A program made the position numbers and the translations under genes. Below, in pieces: positions 55,690 through 64,000 of a DNA stretch of 64,000 bases (positions within the stretch are counted from its first letter, which is position 1; each line of letters starts with the position of its first letter). Origin of the DNA: Streptomyces sp. NBC_00091 (GTDB lineage: Bacteria > Actinomycetota > Actinomycetes > Streptomycetales > Streptomycetaceae); contig NZ_JAPEMA010000002.1 in assembly GCF_026343185.1 (NCBI RefSeq), positions 1 to 64,000 of the forward strand, in the 5' to 3' direction. Below the pieces are notes generated by a model, which saw only the letters and a list, made by a program, of their open reading frames with translations, was not told where the DNA came from and did not search any database.

Positions 55690-55830
55690 ACGACGCCGTC
55701 CACGTCATCGACGAATACCTCCCCCACCGAGCTGGCGCTAGCCCCGACAGCGGCCACCTCTTCACCACCGTCAACGGCCGCCCGCTCGAACCGCAGTCGT
55801 TCATCCGGATTTCGTGCACGGTTGCCGCCA
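55690..55830 (+). pseudogene. Possible recombinase scrap
   Basis: The plus strand reads 'HHDAVHVIDEYLPHRAGASPDSGHLFTTVNGRPLEPQSFIRI', reminiscent of the region before the HxxR box in phage integrases. Too short for a firm call. Confidence 0.3.
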
Positions 55831-55955
55831 CGCACCTCGAAGAATTCGCCCCCAAGCTGCCCGTCGAAGCGGCTCACCCACTCGCCGTAGACCGCGCTCC
55901 CGTTGCGGTTAGGCGTGTAGGTCTTCTTGTCGACGGGGGTTATGGCTGCACGTGA

Positions 55956-56329
55956 GGGTTCTTGTGTTTGCCGATGTGCGACCGGGAGTAGACCGGGGTG
56001 GGCTACCTGGTCACGGGATTCAGCCGGCCCCGACGCAGAAGGGCCTGGGAGGCGCGCCTCCTGCTGATCTGTGAGGGCTGCTACCAGCCCGGGACTCCCG
56101 ACCCCGAGACGGAACTGTCCCGGCCGGCACGGAGCGCAGGACCGATATAGCGTTCTGGACCGGGCTCACCGACCGAGGGGAGGAGCTCCCGCCCGCCGTG
56201 CGCGGGGTGTGGACGGCTGGTGGTATGCCGCACCGAGAAGCTGCTGGCGAGAACCGCGTGTTCGCGGTCCTGCGCGACGTCTCCCACGCGTAACCGTAAC
56301 GCGGGCCGGGGATCCGCCCGACCCTGCGG
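55956..56329. other. No gene recognised
   Basis: This stretch contains no convincing coding frame or repeat; it joins two decayed genes and is probably residual DNA. Confidence 0.35.
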
Positions 56330-56674
56330 GCATGCTGCCACCCAAAACTCCCCAGGATGCTCAGGTCCTGGTCGATGTACGCATGGCCCGTCAGGCCATC
56401 CTGTCCCGTACGGACAGAGCTTCCTCAAGCTGCGCGCGGTCATTCACCAAACCGAGCTTCGGCAGGAGGTCCGCGGCTCCATCATGCTCGACCAGCTGGA
56501 ACACCTGCTTTACGGACCAACATCACCATCCAGGTCATGCCGATGTCCGCGTCAGCGCACCCTGGGCTGCTCGGCCTGTTCAGCGTGGTGAACTTCGAGA
56601 AGCCCTGGCCTGCGGTTGTCCAGCTGGAGACCATCCTCGGCGGCACCTTCGTGGAGGCCACCGAACAGGTCTAG
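56330..56674 (+). pseudogene. DUF5753 (Scr1-type) regulator fragment
   Basis: Two frames combine: 'PPKTPQDAQVLVDVRMARQAILSR', then 'LRAVIHQTELRQEVRGSIMLDQLEHLLYG' and 'ITIQVMPMSASAHPGLLGLFSVVNFEKPWPAVVQLETILGGTFVE'. This is the C-terminal DUF5753 domain of XRE-type regulators common in Streptomyces. The HTH domain is missing and at least two frameshifts are present. Confidence 0.7.
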
Positions 56675-56934
56675 GGCCTGTCTCTTGGAGGTGCGGTGCG
56701 CATGGTGCTGCATGCCGGATCCAAATCCTGTGGCAGCAGCGCTCGCCCCGCAGCGGCTGATCGAGCGGGTCGTGGGCCTCGACGAGGCGGCAGCGCTGCT
56801 GCCTGGCTTCTACCGGCCTCCCCCCGCCGGATGACGATGATCGATCCGCTCCACGGCTGAATCCACGGCGGACACGGCCGGGGCGGCGGGCGTGGCGTCG
56901 GGATTTGTACGGGTTGGCGGGTGATGATGGCACG

Positions 56935-57570
56935 GTGCGACTTGATCACGTGTCCTATGCGGTGGCCCGCGACAGCTTCGTCTCGACCGTCCAGTGGATC
57001 GGATCGGCCCTCGGCGCCGGGTTCGTCGACGGGGGCGTGCACCCGCGATTCGGTACCCGCAATTTTATTCTCCCGCTGAGCGGCGACACCTACGTCGAGG
57101 TCGTCACCACACTCGACCACCCCGCCGCCGACCGCGCACCCTTCGGCCAAGCGGTCGCGCGCCGCGCCGCCGAGGGCGGCGGCTGGCTCGGTTGGGTGGT
57201 CTCCGTCGACGACATCGCCCCGGTCGAGGCCCGCCTCGGCCGCACCTCGGCCGAGGGCCACCGTGTCCGCCCCGACGGGTTCGACCTGAGGTGGAAGCAG
57301 ATCGGCCTGCTGGAACTGCTGGAGGACCCGCAACTGCCCTACTTCCTTCAGTGGTTGGTCCCCATCGAGGAGCGCCCGAGCGCCGACCCGCGCACCTCCA
57401 CCACCATCCACGGGGTCTCCATCGCCGGCGACGCCGCCTCCATCGCCGAATTCCTCGGCGAACCGGCCGACCACCCCCTCGACCAGATCGACGTCACCTG
57501 GGTCGAGGATGAGGAACCGGGCCTGGTCTCGGTCGAGTTCGCCACCGCCCACGGCCCGGTCACGATCTGA
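56935..57570 (+). CDS. VOC (glyoxalase-like) family protein
   Basis: A 211-residue protein from GTG 56935: 'VRLDHVSYAVARDSFVSTVQWIG', 'HPRFGTRNFILPLSGDTYVEVVTTLDHP' and a second half 'IHGVSIAGDAASIAEFLGEP'. This is the glyoxalase-like (Glyoxalase_3 type) fold with two repeated beta-alpha-beta-beta-beta modules. Metal ligands are not obvious. Intact; substrate unknown. Confidence 0.75.
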   Translation: MRLDHVSYAVARDSFVSTVQWIGSALGAGFVDGGVHPRFGTRNFILPLSGDTYVEVVTTLDHPAADRAPFGQAVARRAAEGGGWLGWVVSVDDIAPVEARLGRTSAEGHRVRPDGFDLRWKQIGLLELLEDPQLPYFLQWLVPIEERPSADPRTSTTIHGVSIAGDAASIAEFLGEPADHPLDQIDVTWVEDEEPGLVSVEFATAHGPVTI

Positions 57571-57639
57571 CCAGGGCCCGACTGCCCCGCGGGAGCAGCC
57601 GGCTGGGGTCTCCTCGCTAGCGCGTGTACCGGCGGTGGA

Positions 57640-59399
<1,760 letters not shown>

Positions 59400-60021
59400 C
59401 CGCCTCACGCGCCCTGTGGCGTGCCACCTCCCGTTGGTCAGGGACTTGATCAACAAGCCTTCGACCCCGGACACATCGGTCCAGGTCTCCAGCCACTCCC
59501 GCGCCTTGACCAGGTCCGTCGTCATCGGGACGAGGGTCCACGGGGCCGTCAGGGCGTGATCGGTGAACAACTGCTCCAGGAGGGCGCGCCGCTCCTTGTA
59601 CGGGCGTTGCAGCAGCTCCTCGCCGTCCAGTTGCAAGACGTCGAACGCGGCGAAGTAGGCCGACCACCCGGCGGCCAGGGCGGGGGCGCCGCGGGCGCGG
59701 GCGGCGGCCCGGCGCTGCAACGCCTCGAACGACAACCGCCCTGCCTCGGCGTCCCAGACGAGCAGTTCGCCATCGAGGACCAGGCCGCGGGGCAGCTGCG
59801 CTTCGGCGGCCGCCACCAGGTCCGGCCACCGGTCCTGGACCAGCGCCCCGCGGCGGGTCTGCACCAGCACGGCGCCGCCCGGGCCGGCCGCGGTGAAGAC
59901 GAGCGCCCGGTGAACCGTCCAGCTTCTGCTCGTACGCCACACCCGCCCGCAGCGCGGCGGGACCCGGCACCGACTCCGCGGCCTGCGCCAGCATCGGCTC
60001 AACCGGCGGTCGCAGCACCAT
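59400..60021 (-). pseudogene. ATP-dependent DNA ligase, copy C, frameshifted and C-truncated
   Basis: ATG 60021 begins 'MVLRPPVEPMLAQAAESV'. The catalytic Lys motif reads 'EQKLDG', then an extra base near 59915 shifts the frame; the adjacent frame continues 'ALVFTAAGPGGAVLV', 'LVLDGELLVWD', 'FAAFDVLQLDGEELLQRP' and 'GVEGLLIKSLTN', after which homology ends. The OB domain is absent. This is the third ligase remnant with the same kind of C-terminal loss. Confidence 0.8.
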
Positions 60022-60159
60022 CCCCAGGTCCCTCACGGCTCGCCCTCTTCCAGGGTCGGCCAGGCCAGCCCGAGGCGGCCCGGAGGGACGGCCGTCGCAT
60101 CATCCATCCGAGGGGCGCAGCGGCGTCGTCAGAGGCGGCGGGGGTCCGGCTGCGGCACC

Positions 60160-60660
60160 GTGACGGCATGCGCCGCTGGTCCCTGCCCCCTGCTCCTCGC
60201 CGCGCTGCTCGCGGCCTCCGGATGCATCTCCGTCCACCCCGCCCCTACCCGGCCCGTCGAAGTCTCCCCGGCCGCGGTGCCGGCGGACGACAAGCACCCA
60301 GCGCCCCGGCCCGCACAGCCCGCGACCGGGCCGACACTGCCTCTCTCCCGCCTGCCCGAGACCCCCTCCACCCCAGAGGCCGAGCGCGCTCCCGCCCCCG
60401 GCCCGCCCCGCGCCAGCCGCCCGAGGGGCATCCGGCGGGAGCCAGAACGCCCGGCCGGCGCCCCAGCGGAAGGCCGAAGGCCCGACCCGACCGCGCAGGG
60501 CCGCCCCGCCGAGGCCCGATGCACGCCCCGCCACGAAGCCCAAGGCCCACCCCGGAAGGTGAAGGCACGGCCGATCCATATGCCCGCACCACACCGCCCG
60601 GTACGGCCCGCGCCCGGGGCGGGGGCCGCGGACATGGCCGCGCTGTCCCGTCTCAGATGA
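60160..60660 (+). CDS. Small Pro/Arg-rich lipoprotein
   Basis: A 166-residue product from GTG 60160 with a hydrophobic start and lipobox 'ALLAASGC' (Cys near residue 22), followed by a low-complexity Pro/Ala/Arg-rich chain. The remaining composition resembles a wall-spanning linker and not a folded domain. It may be real or an open frame allowed by high GC; the lipobox favours a real gene. Confidence 0.45.
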   Translation: MTACAAGPCPLLLAALLAASGCISVHPAPTRPVEVSPAAVPADDKHPAPRPAQPATGPTLPLSRLPETPSTPEAERAPAPGPPRASRPRGIRREPERPAGAPAEGRRPDPTAQGRPAEARCTPRHEAQGPPRKVKARPIHMPAPHRPVRPAPGAGAADMAALSRLR

Positions 60661-60795
60661 TCTGGACTGTAGGCAGAGCCCTGACCTGCGGCAACCAGAT
60701 CGCTTGAGACGCGTGGTCGCCACGAGTCTTACTTGGTCTGGTCCCGGGCGCTTGGACGACGGTTGCTGTCTCAGTTGATCTGGTCCCCGGTGGAG
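60649..60795. repeat. Three GTCTCA-N3/4-GATCTGG motifs
   Basis: GTCTCAGATGATCTGG at 60649 (plus), its relative GTCTCAAGCGATCTGG on the minus strand near 60694-60712, and GTCTCAGTTGATCTGG near 60770 (plus). Two direct copies with an inverted one between them, in a gene-free stretch, look like ends of a lost insertion sequence or binding sites. Confidence 0.55.
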
Positions 60796-61079
60796 GGCCG
60801 GTGAAGATCCAGGCATGGACACGACGGCCATTCTGGGGTGGGCTACGAGGTCGGCCTGACAGTCCGGCTGCGTTCTGCGTCTGTCGGGGCGGCGCTCCCG
60901 CTGATGAGGTCCTGCAGGAGCTCGCGGGCAGGCGCCGGTCGGGGTGGTGTCGTCCATCCGGGAGGCTGACCTGGCACGTGGCCACGGCGGATTTGACGAT
61001 GGTCCGATGAGATGGTCGCCGGTCGAGGCGTATGCTCTGTGATCATGATCCGCCCGGCGGAATGGAGCGACCAACCGTG

Positions 61080-61337
61080 ATGCCTCCGTGCTGCACGATC
61101 TGCCGTGCGTCCTCCACGGACCACGACTATGAGTCCTTCACGCTCGTGTACTTCCGTCCGATAGCGCCGCCGCTCGAACACGAGGGGCACCCCGAGAACG
61201 CGCTCTGGTTCTGCAAGGACCACGTCCGCTACACCGTGGGCAAGACGGACATGAGTGCCATCCTCGCCATGGTCCACATACGCGCGGCCATCCGACGCCA
61301 CACCCAAAGCGTCTGGCCCCTCACCAGCATCCCCTGA
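61080..61337 (+). CDS. Small Cys-rich protein
   Basis: An 85-residue protein from ATG 61080: 'MPPCCTICRASSTDHDYESFTLVYF...ENALWFCKDHVRYTVGKTDMSAILAMVHIRAAIRRH'. Four Cys and an His in a CCxxC...CxxH spacing suggest one zinc site. Family not recognised; it looks complete. Confidence 0.6.
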   Translation: MPPCCTICRASSTDHDYESFTLVYFRPIAPPLEHEGHPENALWFCKDHVRYTVGKTDMSAILAMVHIRAAIRRHTQSVWPLTSIP

Positions 61338-61449
61338 GCTGCGAACCCGGTAGCGAGGCCGGTGGCAGGTCCGCGAGGCCACCACCTTCGCGGCACGTAG
61401 CACGTGGTGGCCGGTCGTAGTTGACCGGTCAGTCAGAAGGACCCATCGA

Positions 61450-61992
61450 TCAACATGGCCGGGGTGACGGCACAGCCCGTGCAGCGCTCGTCGCGGCCGT
61501 TCCCGGCCTCCTGATCAGACGAAGGCCACCCTCGCGTCCGCAGCGATCCAGTTCGAAGCACATTCGACTCCGGAGACCCAGGCCAAGCAGGAAGGTGTCG
61601 GCGCACCGCATCAGCGAGGAGGCCACCGCGGCCCGGACCTCCTCGGTCGGCTCCCCCTCCGCCCACAAACCGGCGGACTCCAGTTCCACATGCGAGAAGA
61701 ACCGCACGAGACGGGCGCCCTCCTCGGCCGGACTGTGCAGCGGACCGGAGAGGTGGCTCCAGCAGGCCGTCACCGAGACCTCGTCGAAGGCGCGGCAGAG
61801 GTGCTCGCTGCCGTAGAAGGCGGCGAAGTCCCCGGGGAGCGCCAGTCCGGCCCCGGCCAGTTCCCGCTCCAGGGCCGCGAGATGCTCCGTGTGCTCGGAT
61901 CGTCGCCCGTCCGCCCCACCCAGCCAGCCGAACCCGTCGTCGAGTTGCGCGGGCTCCAGCGGCGGCAGGCTCTCCAAGGCGTTACACCTCAT
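61450..61992 (-). pseudogene. SMI1/KNR4-like protein, C-terminally rearranged
   Basis: The frame starts 'MRCNALESLPPLEPAQLDDGFGWLGGADGRRSEHTEHLAALERELAGAGLALPGDFAAFYGS' and continues 'RAFDEVSVTACWSHLSGPLHSPAEEGARLVRFF'. I recall Streptomyces relatives in which this is followed by a longer conserved C-terminus; here it changes to 'SHVELESAGLWAEGE...FELDRC' with a different character, suggesting deletion or fusion. It may still be translated. Confidence 0.45.
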
Positions 61993-62319
61993 AGGTGGAC
62001 GCGCACGGCCGCAAACGCCCCAGGTCCGTGCCGCACCAGCCGGTGGGGAAGGAGACGGCCGCGACGTCGGCTGCGGGCCCGGAAACAGAAACGGACATGG
62101 AGAACCCTTCAGAAGGCGGCCGGTTCAGCGCTATGCCCGCATCCTCACGCCCGCCACTGACAACGGTCGGCCGGACACCGGCAGGAGGTCGCATGCGAAG
62201 ATCCACACCATGGATCACGAGGCCATATGGACATACGGGACAGCAGGGCAGCCCTCCACAGGGCCTGAGGACATGCTGCGGATGGTGCACGGCGCCACCC
62301 AACCCTGCGGGAACGACAG

Positions 62320-62792
62320 CGATCCGAAACTCGGGGCGGGATCCAGAGGCACGCCGTACGACTGTTCACTCACCGTGGCTACGACACGGTGACGGTGGCC
62401 GACGTCGCCGAGGCCGCCGGCGTCTCGGCCATGACCGTGTACCGGCATTTCCCGACCAAGGAAGATCTCGTCCTCGTAGAGCAGCCGGCCCCGCGGCGGA
62501 CGAACGGTTCCTGCTGGACTGCCTCCGGCTCATGACCTCCACTCCCGCGCTGCGGGCCCGGCACCTGGACAGCCAGTACGCGCTGCAACAGGCCATCGTC
62601 GGCGCCCTCGCAGTCGACACCACCGATCCCGGCGCCCAGTTCGGCGCGCAGGCCGCGACCGGCGCCTGCCTGGCCGCGATGCACACCGCGCTGACGCGCT
62701 GGGCCGAGGACAACGGGGAGACGAAACTCCCGGAACTCATCGCGCGAGCACTCGCCGCCGCCTTCGGCGATGCTGCCGCCACCACCAGCTGA
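62320..62792 (+). pseudogene. TetR-family regulator, frameshifted with internal deletion
   Basis: 'RERQRSETRGGIQRHAVRLFTHRGYDTVTVADVAEAAGVSAMTVYRHFPTKEDLVLVEQ' is a clear TetR HTH. Near 62490 the frame changes to 'DERFLLDCLRLMTSTPALRARHLDSQYALQQAIVGALA' and continues to the stop. Compared with typical TetR proteins about 35-40 residues are missing at the junction. No clear start codon is in frame. Confidence 0.7.
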
Positions 62793-63202
62793 CGCAGCAG
62801 GAGGGCCGATCGGCGCTCCCTCCTTCGAGATCCTCGGCGTTGCCCCCAGCATGTTGTCCGTGCGGTGGCGACCCGGGCTGGAGGCACCGCGGTCGCTTCA
62901 GGGAAACGGGACGGGGACGGCCGCCAGGACGAAGGAGTGGCCCGTGCCCACCGGTCTCGCCAACCAGTATCGGCAACGGTTCGCCCCGCACCGGAGCGAA
63001 CGGCTCGTCGAATCGTTGTGGCAGTTCCTCACCACAAGCTGACGACGCCGCCTGGATCCGCCCCTCGACGAGCCCCCCCCCTGCTTCGCCGGGCCTGCGA
63101 GAAGCCGTGCGACTGCGACCGTATCGGCCAGGACCGGCTGGACACAGTCGGGAAGGAGGGCGTGCAGTCCACACCCGCCGGTTGGCATCGAGGACGCGCG
63201 GA
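62793..63202. other. Gap with a short possible ORF
   Basis: No confident gene. A plus-strand frame near 62941-63042 ends 'GLANQYRQRFAPHRSERLVESLWQFLTTS' and may be a short peptide or gene end. The rest shows nothing recognisable. Confidence 0.3.
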
Positions 63203-63883
63203 TCAGCCTGCAGACCCGCGACGAGCCCTCTTCGCGCGGGCGGCCCGGCGCCTCTGGCGCTCTTGCTCCGCCCAGGCGTCCGAGTCGATGCGCTTGCGGT
63301 AGACCTGCTCCGGTTCCGCCGCGCCCAGGTGCACCGTCCACACCCACAGGATGGCCGACACCACGAAGAAGACGCATGCCACCACCAGGTACGAACCGAT
63401 TTCCTCGGACTCGGCGACGCCCTCCTCGTGCATGAAGCCAGGTACGCCCGAGACGAGTGCGTTCACCCACCACGCGAGCGCCACGTTGAACAGGGCCAGG
63501 GAGATCCAGTACACGACCCGCATGCTCTTCGCGCGGCCGCTCACTTCCCCCAGCAGGAGCAGGCGCCGTAGCGATACCGGCCCCGTCCGGCGGCGGGCCC
63601 CCGTATCCGTTTTGGCGCGGTGCACCGACGCGTAGCAGTCGTCCAGCCAGAGGCCCGGATCCGGGTCCGGAGCCGGGCCCGGGCCGTTGGTCCCCGCCTG
63701 CTCCCTGGCCTGGATCCAGCCGGTGATGAACTGGATCTCCAGATGCGCCTTCTCCAGATGCTGACGGTAGTGGTGATCGGCGCTTCGCGCCTCGCGCCGG
63801 TCCCGGATGAGGAGGCTGGCCCCACCCACCAGGCCGCTGATCACGGGCACGAAGAACGGGGCGAACAGCACCAGGGAGTCCAT
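63203..63883 (-). CDS. Membrane protein with coiled-coil tail
   Basis: A 226-residue protein from ATG 63883 ('MDSLVLFAPFFVPVISGLVGGASLLI'). One N-terminal transmembrane segment, a cytoplasmic middle ('HHYRQHLEKAHLEIQFITGWIQARE'), two more segments ('VYWISLALFNVALAWWVNALV' and 'SYLVVACVFFVVSAILWVWTVHL') and a basic C-terminus ('EQERQRRRAARAKRARRG'). Complete; function unknown. Confidence 0.6.
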   Translation of the reverse strand: MDSLVLFAPFFVPVISGLVGGASLLIRDRREARSADHHYRQHLEKAHLEIQFITGWIQAREQAGTNGPGPAPDPDPGLWLDDCYASVHRAKTDTGARRRTGPVSLRRLLLLGEVSGRAKSMRVVYWISLALFNVALAWWVNALVSGVPGFMHEEGVAESEEIGSYLVVACVFFVVSAILWVWTVHLGAAEPEQVYRKRIDSDAWAEQERQRRRAARAKRARRGSAG

Positions 63884-64000
63884 GAAAGCCACCGCGCGCG
63901 CCTCCTCACCCCCCAGCGTCCCATCACTGCCGCCCGCAGCCCCGTCCCACGGGGCCGATCGGGTGTCAGCCGCAGTGGCCGGGGCCGTGAGGGTCGCGGC

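Overview
The base composition (very GC-rich), GTG/TTG starts, chains of 4-bp gene overlaps and the protein families present (MobF relaxase, LuxR-type ATPase regulators, DUF11 and lactococcin-972 secreted proteins, DUF5753 remnants) point to an actinomycete, most likely Streptomyces. The density of insertion sequences, truncated genes, recombinases and plasmid-type functions indicates an accessory region: a chromosome arm, a large plasmid or an integrated element, not core genome.

Layout. 0-2 kb: a transposase scrap, a membrane protein, a lactococcin-972-like bacteriocin precursor and an N-truncated acetyltransferase. 2.2-8.0 kb (+): a five-gene operon of tyrosine recombinases ending in a small HTH/coiled-coil protein, each gene overlapping the next by 4 bp (a 'recombinase in trio'/Tn554-like element). 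8.1-12.6 kb: a SUKH protein, a broken DNA ligase, a secreted DUF11 protein, a large nested dyad and a DinB-like gene bracketed by a ~90-bp inverted repeat. 12.8-18.5 kb (-): a second, diverged recombinase trio whose last gene carries the small coiled-coil protein as a fused C-terminal domain. 18.8-28.3 kb: IS remnants, an IS5-type element with a stop codon in its transposase, a GNAT-like protein, a degenerate helicase next to a second broken ligase, an intact two-gene IS5-family element, and a lipoprotein. 28.4-31.2 kb: a large ATPase/LuxR regulator. 31.4-36.5 kb: pseudogenes and nested ISs, two of which carry a non-transposase gene inside their inverted repeats. 36.5-42.9 kb: an IS-truncated coiled-coil gene, then a two-component system with an ABC-2 transporter. 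42.9-46.5 kb: an IS split by a GntR-TetR regulator/FAD monooxygenase pair, with a GNAT passenger. 46.6-51.5 kb: a MerR-methyltransferase fusion, then a plasmid segment (repeat-rich region, small basic protein, MobF relaxase). 51.6-64 kb: many decayed genes (RelE-like, HNH, zinc-finger recombinase, DUF5753, iron-type ABC transporter, third ligase, TetR) among a few intact ones (HEAT-repeat protein, VOC protein, small lipoprotein, membrane proteins).

The intact functional units are the two recombinase operons, the lactococcin-like gene, the sensor kinase/response regulator/ABC module, the regulator/monooxygenase pair with two identical palindromic operators, and the relaxase operon. The recurring theme is genome erosion by ISs, with three independent C-terminally truncated ATP-dependent DNA ligases and three IS units carrying cargo genes. 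I read coordinates and translations by eye; no alignment or database search was run, so family names rest on motif recognition.
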